DNA from: Actinomycetes bacterium
Lineage (GTDB): Bacteria > Actinomycetota > Acidimicrobiia > Acidimicrobiales > Palsa-688
Assembly: GCA_021819345.1 (NCBI GenBank)
Contig: JAKARG010000180.1
Span: 1-6,765 of the forward strand
Length of the DNA: 6,765 nt
Direction of reading: 5' to 3'
Of this stretch, positions 1 to 5,472 are shown one piece after another. The position numbers and the translations under genes were made by a program. Under the pieces are notes generated by a model. The model saw only the letters and a list, made by a program, of their open reading frames with translations. It did not search any database and had not been told where the DNA came from. Position 1 is the first letter of the stretch. Each line of letters starts with the position of its first letter.

Positions 1-7
1 CGATCTG

Positions 8-1000
8 GTGAGCCGCTTCTTGGCTGGCGCGAAGAAGTCCCGGCCGCGGCGAAACCCCTGCGAGGAGGACCACCCCGCCCGCTACGACGAGCTGGTGGCC
101 GCCTGTGCCGCCGTCGCTTCGCCCGAGGCAGCCATCGCGTCGCCCGTCTGGCGTGCAGGAGTGGGAGACGCCCCTTGCACCCTCTCCGCGCTGCTCGTGC
201 CCGAGGTGCGCCAGTACCGCCAGGTCCTGGCCCGGGTGCAAGCAGCGTGGCGTGCCGAGGACGAAGTCCTCCGACGCTCGGCGGCATGGAACCTGTCGCG
301 TGACACCGATGCCATCGCTGCTGCGCTGGGGGACGCAGAGGCCGCTCGGGCCGTCCGCTACCTGCTCGGGCACAAAAGCTCACGCCAGCGCGACTGGGTG
401 GACGAGCACCCCGACCTCGCCGAAGCCACGCTCGCCTGGTGGCACAAGGCGAAGGCGAACGGCGCGCTGGCACCCATGCCCCTTGTCGACGCCTGGCGGT
501 CGGCCGGCCGGGCATGCTGGTTGGAGCAGGTAGAACGCCTCTTCGCTCAGCACGAGGCCCTCGCACTCAGTGACCCACTCCTTCGCCGCCCAGCCGAGGC
601 ACTCGCCGTGGGAGCACTCGTAGCCGACGAGGAGCTGGAGCGGACGGTACCGATCGACGGGCGCGCAGCGGTCGCAGACGCCATGGCTGAGCACGAGCGC
701 CGTCGAGAGGTTGCCGTCACCGCCGAACTCCAGAGCCTCCCGCTCCACCGGCGTCTCCTCACCAGCCGGACCGACCTCGAAGCCGCCTACGACGCCCGCC
801 ACCTCTGTGTCTGCCCGCGCTGTGGCGTGCCCCGCAACGACGACGAGGACCCGGCCGTCTCGGGCTACCACGGGGTGCGCTGTCGGTACTGCGGCGGATC
901 GGTTGTGCCCATTGCGGAGTGCCCCGAGCTTCCGGCCGAGCTCGACGACTCGATCGCCCGGATCGCAGACCGGCGCGAGCTGCTTCGGGGTGAGCGATGA
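8..1000 (+). CDS. Uncharacterised protein with C-terminal zinc ribbon, first gene of the recombinase operon
   Basis: I do not recognise the family of this 330-residue protein. It is soluble, with no signal peptide or membrane segment. Most of it (about residues 25-260) is Ala/Glu/Arg-rich and probably helical. A four-cysteine zinc ribbon lies near the C-terminus: C269-x2-C272 and C292-x2-C295, with a 19-residue acidic and glycine-containing loop between the pairs. Such ribbons commonly bind nucleic acid or protein, but the role here is unknown. The GTG at 8 is the first usable start, yet the frame is open to the window edge, so the gene may begin further left. Its stop overlaps the next start (ATGA, 997-1000), implying translational coupling to the small gene and the recombinase downstream. 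By position it could be an accessory factor of the integrative element; that is inference. Third-position GC is high throughout, which supports it being coding. Confidence 0.75.
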   Translation: MSRFLAGAKKSRPRRNPCEEDHPARYDELVAACAAVASPEAAIASPVWRAGVGDAPCTLSALLVPEVRQYRQVLARVQAAWRAEDEVLRRSAAWNLSRDTDAIAAALGDAEAARAVRYLLGHKSSRQRDWVDEHPDLAEATLAWWHKAKANGALAPMPLVDAWRSAGRACWLEQVERLFAQHEALALSDPLLRRPAEALAVGALVADEELERTVPIDGRAAVADAMAEHERRREVAVTAELQSLPLHRRLLTSRTDLEAAYDARHLCVCPRCGVPRNDDEDPAVSGYHGVRCRYCGGSVVPIAECPELPAELDDSIARIADRRELLRGER

Positions 1001-1377
1001 CGGAGCCCTCATCGATGCTGGAACCGACCGCGCCGGACACAGTGGGACTACCCCGCCATCTGCGAGGTCCCGCTCGGCGTCAAGGTGCGGACGGCCAGCC
1101 TGCTGAGTTCCAGGTCCCGCATGACCCCCGTCATCCGCAAGGTCCCGCTCCACGTCCCGGTGCAGGCGACCCGCCCGGTGAGTGCGAGGCCCCACATCAC
1201 CCCCGCCATCCGCGAGCTGTCGACCGGGCCACCTCGCTGGGGGTGCGCTTCGAGGTCCGTCTCCTCACGGGCAAGGTCGGCCGGGCACTGGTCGTCGCCC
1301 AGGGTCGGGCGCTGGCGGCCCTGCTCGCCTCGCTCGGCGAGGCAGAGGTAGGACAGGGCGAGGAGGTGTCGCCATGA
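997..1377 (+). CDS. Small hypothetical protein between the zinc-ribbon gene and the recombinase
   Basis: This is a 126-codon frame that starts in an ATGA overlap with the upstream gene and ends in another ATGA overlap with the recombinase. The weak upstream purine run GGGGTGAG (987-994) could serve as ribosome-binding site. The product has two unlike halves. Residues 19-75 are Pro/Arg/His-rich and come from a 75-bp tandem repeat, each copy opening with Pro-Arg-His. Residues about 76-126 look like an ordinary small domain, with a hydrophobic, Ala/Leu/Val-rich stretch (near residues 83-115) and an acidic tail. Third-position GC is high in the second half but modest in the repeat, where the +2 frame has the higher value. 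The true protein may therefore be shorter, for example starting at GTG 1243 (44 residues), or the repeat may hold a frameshift. I recognise no family. The overlaps at both ends support a translated gene; the exact start is uncertain. Confidence 0.5.
   Translation: MTEPSSMLEPTAPDTVGLPRHLRGPARRQGADGQPAEFQVPHDPRHPQGPAPRPGAGDPPGECEAPHHPRHPRAVDRATSLGVRFEVRLLTGKVGRALVVAQGRALAALLASLGEAEVGQGEEVSP
1051..1216 (+). repeat. 75-bp tandem repeat, about 2.2 copies
   Basis: Copy 1 spans 1051-1125, copy 2 spans 1126-1200, and a third copy fades after about 16 bases at 1201-1216. Each opens with CCCCG(C/T)CATC followed by a CGCGAG-like stretch. Copies 1 and 2 match at 57 of 75 positions by hand alignment, with no gaps. 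The period is exactly 25 codons, so the repeat does not break any frame it lies in. It is internal to the small gene at 997-1377. Confidence 0.85.
1361..1366 (+). promoter_or_regulatory. Ribosome-binding site of the serine recombinase
   Basis: AGGAGG lies seven bases before the ATG at 1374. It decides the recombinase start: the same frame is open upstream to an ATG at 1182, but that would add 64 Arg/Gly/Pro-rich residues overlapping the small gene and unlike any resolvase N-terminus. Confidence 0.85.
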
Positions 1378-3167
1378 CCACGCCCGCAAGCCCATCGCCT
1401 CGCTACGCCTGGTACGGGAGGGTCTCGACCGAAGACGAACAAGACCCCACCCTCAGCTTCCCTCGCCAGCTGGCCAACGCCGAGCGACAGGTGGCAGAAG
1501 CTGGCGGGCGGATCGTCGCCCACTACTACGACATCGAGTCGGGCACCCGCACCTACGCGGCGCGAGGCTCGGGCGGCCTCGCCGGCTTCGACATCCCGAT
1601 CCCCCGAGACGGCGGTCTCCAGGAGCTACTCGCCGACGCAGCCCGGCGACCTGCACGCTTCGACCGGGTGATCGTGGAGTCGATCAGCCGCCTCAGCCGC
1701 AACTCCTCGGTCGCCTTCCGAGTCGAAGACGAACTGCGCCAGGCAGGCGTGCGGCTCTGCGCTGCCGACGAGCCGATGGAGGAGTCCTTCGGGACCATCG
1801 TGCTCCGCCACGTGAACATCGGCATCGCGCGGGGCTATCACCACGAGCTGATGGTCAAGTCCCGCCAGGGCCAGGAGACCTCGACCCGCCAGGGCTGGCA
1901 CACCGGCGGCGTCGCCCTCTACGGCTACCGCTTCGTCACCCACGAACACCCCAACCCGCACAAGGCGAGCCGCGGCATCACCAAGCGCACCTTGGAGCTC
2001 GACCCGGTGCGCGCGCCGGTCGTGCGCGCCATCTACGACTGGTACCTGGGGGGCGGCGTGGGGCTGCTGCAGATCCGGGACCGGCTCAATGCGGACCCCG
2101 ACCGCTATCCGCCGCCTGTCCCGGTCGATCCGGCGACCGCCCGTGGCGCCTGGAGCCGCTCCAGCGTGTGGGAGGTGCTCAGGAACCCCAAGTACACCGG
2201 CTACCAGGTCTGGAACCGAAGGGCCCGAAAGAAGGGCCACAACCGCACCAACCCGCCAGAGTCCTGGATCTGGTCCGAGGAGCTCGCGCACCCGGCCATC
2301 GTCAGCCGGGAGGAGTACGACGCCGTCTCGGCGCGTGCCAGGGCCAACGAGCGCTCGCGCCAGAGCGTGCTCGCCACCGCGGCCCGGCCCACCGCCAAGC
2401 GCGACTACCGCTACCGCGGGCTGCTGCGCTGCGGGATCTGCGGACTGCGCATGTGGGGGAACCACCGCCGCAACACCACGTACTACTCCTGCCAGCCCTC
2501 CCATCAGCGCTCCAAGGGCATCCCGGCCGGCCACCCGCCCCACGTGTACCTGAACGAGCAGCGGCTCAACGACGCGCTGCTCCCGTTCCTTTCCACGGCG
2601 CTCTTCGGTCCCGAGCGCACCGGCTACTGGCGCCGCGCCCTCGACGCTGCAACCGAGCCCGAACGGACCGCCCCGGCGAAAGAGCGCGCGAGCGAGATCG
2701 AAGCCGAGATCGCCGACCTGGAACGGCGCCTCAACCGCCAGCTCGTCAACCTCGAAGCCGACGACGTCACCGCCACACTGCGTCGGCGCGTCGGCCAGCG
2801 CGTGGCCGAGCTGGAGGACGCCATCGCCGAACGTCAGGAGCGCCTCGTGGCACTGGCCCGAGCCTCGGCGACAGAGGCGCCCGCGTTGGCTGTCGTCGCC
2901 CCGTTGCTCGACCGGCTGCCGGTCCTCGCAACTTCGCTCCACACGGCGCCCCCGGGCGAACTGCGGGCGCTGTTCGACGCGTTACAGCTCGACATCGTGT
3001 TCCAATCGGCCGACAGCGCTCTCGATGTCGCAGTCACCCTCTACGATGGCGGCAGAGATGCGGCCGTCGGTGCCGCGCAGGTTGGCGCGGAGGACTGGTC
3101 GGCGCCCCCGGCAGGGAACCACGCAGATGGGAAACGGCACGACCGGCGGTTTCGCGGCGTGTACTGA
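1374..3167 (+). CDS. Large serine recombinase (site-specific integrase/resolvase family)
   Basis: This 597-residue DNA recombinase would cut and rejoin att-type sites through a covalent phosphoserine intermediate. The N-terminal resolvase domain (about 10-165) holds the YGRVST motif with the probable nucleophile S18 and the SRLSR motif at 105-109. The recombinase domain follows (about 175-320; G183-Y185, then an RNPKYTG motif near 270-276). Next is a zinc ribbon with C353-x2-C356 and C373; the fourth ligand is not a cysteine and may be H387 or H390. A charged coiled-coil segment spans about 430-495, followed by a C-terminal tail. This order and length are typical of large serine integrases of actinobacteria and their mobile elements. 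The start at 1374 has a good ribosome-binding site and overlaps the previous stop (ATGA). All expected parts are present and the frame is intact, so it is probably active. Whether it acts as an integrase, a transposase-like enzyme or a resolvase cannot be told from the window. Confidence 0.95.
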   Translation: MTTPASPSPRYAWYGRVSTEDEQDPTLSFPRQLANAERQVAEAGGRIVAHYYDIESGTRTYAARGSGGLAGFDIPIPRDGGLQELLADAARRPARFDRVIVESISRLSRNSSVAFRVEDELRQAGVRLCAADEPMEESFGTIVLRHVNIGIARGYHHELMVKSRQGQETSTRQGWHTGGVALYGYRFVTHEHPNPHKASRGITKRTLELDPVRAPVVRAIYDWYLGGGVGLLQIRDRLNADPDRYPPPVPVDPATARGAWSRSSVWEVLRNPKYTGYQVWNRRARKKGHNRTNPPESWIWSEELAHPAIVSREEYDAVSARARANERSRQSVLATAARPTAKRDYRYRGLLRCGICGLRMWGNHRRNTTYYSCQPSHQRSKGIPAGHPPHVYLNEQRLNDALLPFLSTALFGPERTGYWRRALDAATEPERTAPAKERASEIEAEIADLERRLNRQLVNLEADDVTATLRRRVGQRVAELEDAIAERQERLVALARASATEAPALAVVAPLLDRLPVLATSLHTAPPGELRALFDALQLDIVFQSADSALDVAVTLYDGGRDAAVGAAQVGAEDWSAPPAGNHADGKRHDRRFRGVY

Positions 3168-3246
3168 CCGTCGAGGCGTCGATCAGGCTCGCTGAGGCGC
3201 AAACCACCTTCCTCCGGGGCTCAGCCGCGGGCAGACTCATCAGCGT

Positions 3247-3251
3247 TAGTT
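3247..3251. repeat. Possible left target-site duplication (TAGTT)
   Basis: TAGTT next to the left inverted repeat is matched by TAGTT at 5280-5284, directly against the right inverted repeat. One extra base (G3252) lies between this copy and the part of the inverted repeat shared by both ends. Either the duplication is 5 bp with the element starting at 3252, or it is 6 bp with one change (TAGTTG versus TAGTTA). So short a match could be chance. Confidence 0.45.
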
Positions 3252-3252
3252 G

Positions 3253-3274
3253 CTTCCCCCGGAAATAAGCGCAC
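3253..3274 (+). repeat. Left terminal inverted repeat of the insertion sequence
   Basis: These 22 bases begin CTTCCCCCGGAAATAA and end GCGCAC. They match the reverse complement of 5257-5279 except for one extra A in the right copy. This is the probable binding and cleavage site of the element's transposase. Confidence 0.9.
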
Positions 3275-3311
3275 CGGCGAGCGTCCAGGACCAGCGGAGA
3301 CGGCCGACTGT

Positions 3312-3683
3312 TCAGTTCCCGGGATGCCCGTTCGCTTGGGAGAGGAGGAGTCGCGTGGCCTGCTCCGACACGGCCGCCATCTGGGCGACGACGCGGCGCA
3401 GGCGTCGACGGTTGGCGATCCACTCCTGATAGAGCGGTACCTGGTCCTCGCGCAGGCGCTTGGTGACGGTCTTGCCATCAACTGCTTTGGACCACTGCCA
3501 GTACGGGCCGTGCGGTTGAGGAGGGTCGGCGTTGCAGCGGCACCCGTCACTTGCGCAGTGGGTGTAGCGCCGAACCAGGCTGCCTGCGGCGGTGAACCCG
3601 ATGCCCGAGAGCTCGGCCGCCAGGCGCTCGAGCTCGTCTCGGAGATGGGCCACGCGATCTTCGATCGAGATGGAGCTGGCCAT
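3312..3683 (-). CDS. DUF6788-type small protein carried by the insertion sequence
   Basis: This 123-residue protein is read leftward, divergent from the transposase. It has a short N-terminal helix (about 5-28), a core with G34-S35-L36, cysteines C43, C48 and C50, H58, and a GPYWQW motif at 59-64. The segment K66 to T74, reading roughly 'K-V-DGKTVT', then leads into a C-terminal helical region (about 78-118). This pattern matches, as I recall it, the DUF6788 family, whose members are often found beside transposase genes. The Cys/His cluster suggests a small metal- or DNA-binding module. The function is not established; an accessory or regulatory role in transposition is inference from its location inside the inverted repeats. 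The ATG at 3681-3683 (minus strand) has only a weak upstream GGA. The gene stops about 40 bp inside the left end of the element. Confidence 0.8.
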   Translation of the reverse strand: MASSISIEDRVAHLRDELERLAAELSGIGFTAAGSLVRRYTHCASDGCRCNADPPQPHGPYWQWSKAVDGKTVTKRLREDQVPLYQEWIANRRRLRRVVAQMAAVSEQATRLLLSQANGHPGN

Positions 3684-3790
3684 GGGTCCATTCTGGCCGG
3701 AGGATCCACCACCTCGTACCTATCAGTGCCTACGCTGTCTGTTCGGTACTCCGGCTGCGTGGCGATCCGATCAACCTCCTCTTCGACGCC
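3684..3790. promoter_or_regulatory. Divergent intergenic region of the insertion sequence
   Basis: This stretch of about 107 bp separates the leftward DUF6788-type gene from the rightward transposase, so it must hold the promoters for both. TACGCT (3731-3736) fits a loose -10 pattern for the rightward gene, but I see no convincing -35 partner. Neither gene has a strong ribosome-binding site, so translation may be weak or leaderless. The transposase frame is open across the region and its last 20 codons or so look protein-like. Confidence 0.4.
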
Positions 3791-5194
3791 GTGCTTCCCG
3801 ACGAGGTGAAGGTCCTACCCGGCGACCTCGCCGCCCTCGACGACCTGCTCGACAAGCCCGCCGTGCTGGCGACCATGAGCACGCACTGGTGCCACCTCCA
3901 AGAACAAGGTCATCAGGATCTCCTCGGCCGGAGGCGGCCCACCATCGCCATGGAGACCTACCTGCGGATGATGGTGGTCAAGCACCGCGGTGGCTACGGC
4001 TACGAGACGCTCATGGCCGCGGTGTCGGACTCCATCCACTTGCGGCGCTTCTGCCGGATCCCCTTGGGCGCACACGTCCCCGACGAGTCGACGGTGCGCA
4101 AGCTCACCCGTCGCTTGGGGCCCGACGTGGCAGAGGACCTCGTGCGGGCCGTGGTGAAAGAGGCCGTCTCAGACAAGGTCCTGCGTCCCCGGGCGATCCG
4201 GGTGGACTCGACGGTCACCGAGGCCGACATCCGGTACCCGACGGACACCGGCCTCGCCAAAGATGCCGTGCGGCTGCTCGCCCGGGCGGGGTGCCAGGTG
4301 GCACAGTCCGTGCCGGTGGCCGGTGCCGCCCATCGGGTCCGGGACCGTTCTCGGGCCGTCGGGCTCCGGCTCCGGGCACTCACGAGGACCCTGCGACGCC
4401 GCTCGGGCGAAGCAAAGTCCGAGGTCCAGCGCCTGACCGAGCAGGCCACCACCCAGGTGCGGGCCTCGGCACGGGAGGCCGAGCGGCTGCTCGTCGCCGC
4501 CCGTCGCTCGCGCTCGGTGGGAATCGGGATCTCGCGCCGTCAGCGGGCCAGGGCCATCGCCAGGCTGGAAGAGGTGATCGGCCTCGCCCGGCGTGTCTGC
4601 GAGCAGGTAGAGCTACGCTTTGCCGGCAAGAAGATCGAGAGCCGTCTGGTGTCGCTGTTCGACACCGACGCCCGGCCTATCCGGCGGGGCAAGCTGGCCA
4701 AGCCCAATGAGTTCGGCTACCTCGTCCAGTACGCCGAGGTCACGGCCGGCACCAAGCCGGGCGCCCGCGGCCTCATCGTGCCGCCACCGCTCGAAGCAGG
4801 ATCCACGCCCGAGAATGCGCTGCTGCCGAGGACCGCGGCCGAGCTCGACGCTCTCGGCATCAAGCTCGTCGAAGGGTCCTTTGACGCCGGATTCCACCGG
4901 GCCGAGACCGAGGCCGCCCTACCCGACATGGTGGCCCACATCGTCGGTTCCCACGACAACGCCGGATCGCGGCGAACCCGGAGGCGACGCGCCAACTTCC
5001 GGGTCGGAGCCGAAGCGCGCATCTCCCACCTGAAGCGGTCCTACGGGGCCGGCCGGTCCCGTCTCAAAGGGAAGGTGGGTGCCCGGATCTGGGCCGGGTG
5101 GTCGACGCTCTCCTACGACCTCGACACCATCGTCGTCCTCACCCGTCGTGGCGAAGAACGTCGGCAGGCGCGCAAGCAGGCAGCGAGCGGATAG
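3791..5194 (+). CDS. DDE transposase of the insertion sequence (ISNCY/IS1202-like)
   Basis: This 467-residue enzyme would cut and join the element's ends. About residues 45-110 form a DUF772-like N-terminal region, including the P98-D99-E100-S101-T102 motif before a short helix. The catalytic Asp residues are probably D139 (in VDST) and D365 (in SFDAGF), with E408 (in AEARISHLKR) as the third acid. Between D139 and D365 lies a long, Arg-rich helical insert (about 160-275), then the K/R-GK-x-x-KP-x-E-F-G block at 300-309, which is typical of this group. The C-terminus is a basic tail. GTG 3791 is the first standard start, but it has no ribosome-binding site. The upstream in-frame codons (from about 3770: I-N-L-L-F-D-A) resemble the usual N-terminus of such transposases, so translation may begin earlier at a non-standard codon such as CTG 3755. 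No frameshift or internal stop is seen. The gene fills most of the right half of the element. Confidence 0.9.
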   Translation: MLPDEVKVLPGDLAALDDLLDKPAVLATMSTHWCHLQEQGHQDLLGRRRPTIAMETYLRMMVVKHRGGYGYETLMAAVSDSIHLRRFCRIPLGAHVPDESTVRKLTRRLGPDVAEDLVRAVVKEAVSDKVLRPRAIRVDSTVTEADIRYPTDTGLAKDAVRLLARAGCQVAQSVPVAGAAHRVRDRSRAVGLRLRALTRTLRRRSGEAKSEVQRLTEQATTQVRASAREAERLLVAARRSRSVGIGISRRQRARAIARLEEVIGLARRVCEQVELRFAGKKIESRLVSLFDTDARPIRRGKLAKPNEFGYLVQYAEVTAGTKPGARGLIVPPPLEAGSTPENALLPRTAAELDALGIKLVEGSFDAGFHRAETEAALPDMVAHIVGSHDNAGSRRTRRRRANFRVGAEARISHLKRSYGAGRSRLKGKVGARIWAGWSTLSYDLDTIVVLTRRGEERRQARKQAASG

Positions 5195-5220
5195 CGCACT
5201 CAACCACATGAAGGGTGATC

Positions 5221-5247
5221 GGAGCGCTGCGGCGCTCCTCTTTTCTT
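5221..5247 (+). terminator. Rho-independent terminator after the transposase
   Basis: A perfect 7-bp stem, GGAGCGC (5221-5227) with GCGCTCC (5232-5238), encloses a TGCG loop and is followed by the T-rich run TCTTTTCTT (5239-5247). It lies 27 bases after the transposase stop and just inside the right inverted repeat. It would stop element transcription from entering the flanking DNA. Confidence 0.85.
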
Positions 5248-5256
5248 CGGCGGTCA

Positions 5257-5279
5257 GTGCGCTTTATTTCCGGGGGAAG
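5257..5279 (-). repeat. Right terminal inverted repeat of the insertion sequence
   Basis: These 23 bases are the reverse complement of the left end (3253-3274) with one added A. The palindromic core TTCC-N3-GGAA is shared by both copies. Confidence 0.9.
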
Positions 5280-5284
5280 TAGTT
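5280..5284. repeat. Possible right target-site duplication (TAGTT)
   Basis: TAGTT immediately follows the right inverted repeat and matches 3247-3251 on the left flank. See the left copy for the one-base ambiguity. Confidence 0.45.
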
Positions 5285-5287
5285 AAA

Positions 5288-5324
5288 AGCAGCGGAGGCC
5301 CTTGGCCTCCGCCCGACCGCTGCT
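5288..5324. other. Stable hairpin, possible leftward terminator
   Basis: A perfect 9-bp stem, GCGGAGGCC (5292-5300) with GGCCTCCGC (5304-5312), closes a CTT loop. A competing outer stem pairs AGCAGCGG (5288-5295) with CCGCTGCT (5317-5324). On the plus strand no T-run follows. On the minus strand the hairpin is followed by TGCTTTT, so it better fits a terminator for leftward transcription. No leftward gene is visible to its right, so its role is open. Confidence 0.5.
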
Positions 5325-5372
5325 CGTCCTCGGCACAGGGAAGGCTGCGGGGGAGTTGGCGACGTAGACCGA

Positions 5373-5427
5373 GTTCGCCAAGAATTCACCGTCGTGTCGC
5401 TTGTGGGCCACCTCCCGTTCATCTTGT
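5373..5427 (+). promoter_or_regulatory. Candidate PHO box: five 11-nt direct repeats upstream of the phosphate transporter
   Basis: Five consecutive units lie in exact 11-nt phase. Their first seven bases are GTTCGCC (5373), ATTCACC (5384), TGTCGCT (5395), GGCCACC (5406) and GTTCATC (5417). The established PhoP-binding unit of Streptomyces is 11 nt long with a conserved GTTCACC and four variable bases. Units 1, 2, 4 and 5 match it at 5-6 of 7 positions and unit 3 at 3 of 7. The array ends 45 bp before the transporter start, a plausible activator position. Binding by a PhoP/RegX3-type regulator is inferred from repeat pattern plus gene identity. Confidence 0.6.
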
Positions 5428-5460
5428 CGGAATAGACAGACATCTATCCGATAGGTTTGA

Positions 5461-5467
5461 GGAGGAG
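5461..5467 (+). promoter_or_regulatory. Ribosome-binding site of the transporter
   Basis: GGAGGAG lies five bases before the GTG at 5473. It favours this start over the second in-frame GTG seven codons later. Confidence 0.8.
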
Positions 5468-5472
5468 CCCAG

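Larger units (their letters stand above)
3252..5279 (+). mobile_element. Complete insertion sequence, about 2.03 kb, with transposase and DUF6788-type accessory gene
   Basis: The element is bounded by near-perfect inverted repeats (3253-3274 and 5257-5279) and possibly flanked by TAGTT duplications. Inside are two divergent genes: a DDE transposase (rightward) and a 123-codon DUF6788-type gene (leftward). They share an intergenic region of about 107 bp, and a terminator lies before the right end. The leftward gene stops about 40 bp inside the left end, so the element is compactly filled. The transposase sequence resembles the group collected as ISNCY/IS1202-like, with a long helical insert between the first two catalytic Asp residues. 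That assignment is from memory of family features, not a search. Both frames are intact, so the copy may be functional. It inserted between genes. Confidence 0.88.

Noticed and set aside
380..1195. Leftward open frame of 271 codons covering the tandem repeat, with similar ERDLAD-containing repeats
   Set aside because: The repeat similarity simply reflects the DNA repeat. The rest is antisense to the zinc-ribbon gene, and codon third positions do not show the GC bias of the real genes.
1051..1216. Tandem repeat as a CRISPR array
   Set aside because: The whole 75-bp unit is repeated, with no conserved short repeat separating unrelated spacers.
1182..1373. N-terminal extension of the recombinase to ATG 1182
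   Set aside because: The added 64 residues are Arg/Gly/Pro-rich and unlike resolvases, while ATG 1374 has AGGAGG at good spacing and an ATGA overlap.
1626..2942. Leftward open frame of 438 codons opposite the recombinase
   Set aside because: It lies wholly antisense to the recombinase domains and has low-complexity composition with no motifs.
3191..3225. GCTGAG/CTCAGC stem as terminator of the recombinase operon
   Set aside because: Only 6 bp with a 23-base loop and no T-run follows.
5313..5372. tRNA or attachment site for the serine recombinase in the region before the transporter
   Set aside because: No cloverleaf could be drawn, and no direct repeat matching the recombinase flank was found in the window.
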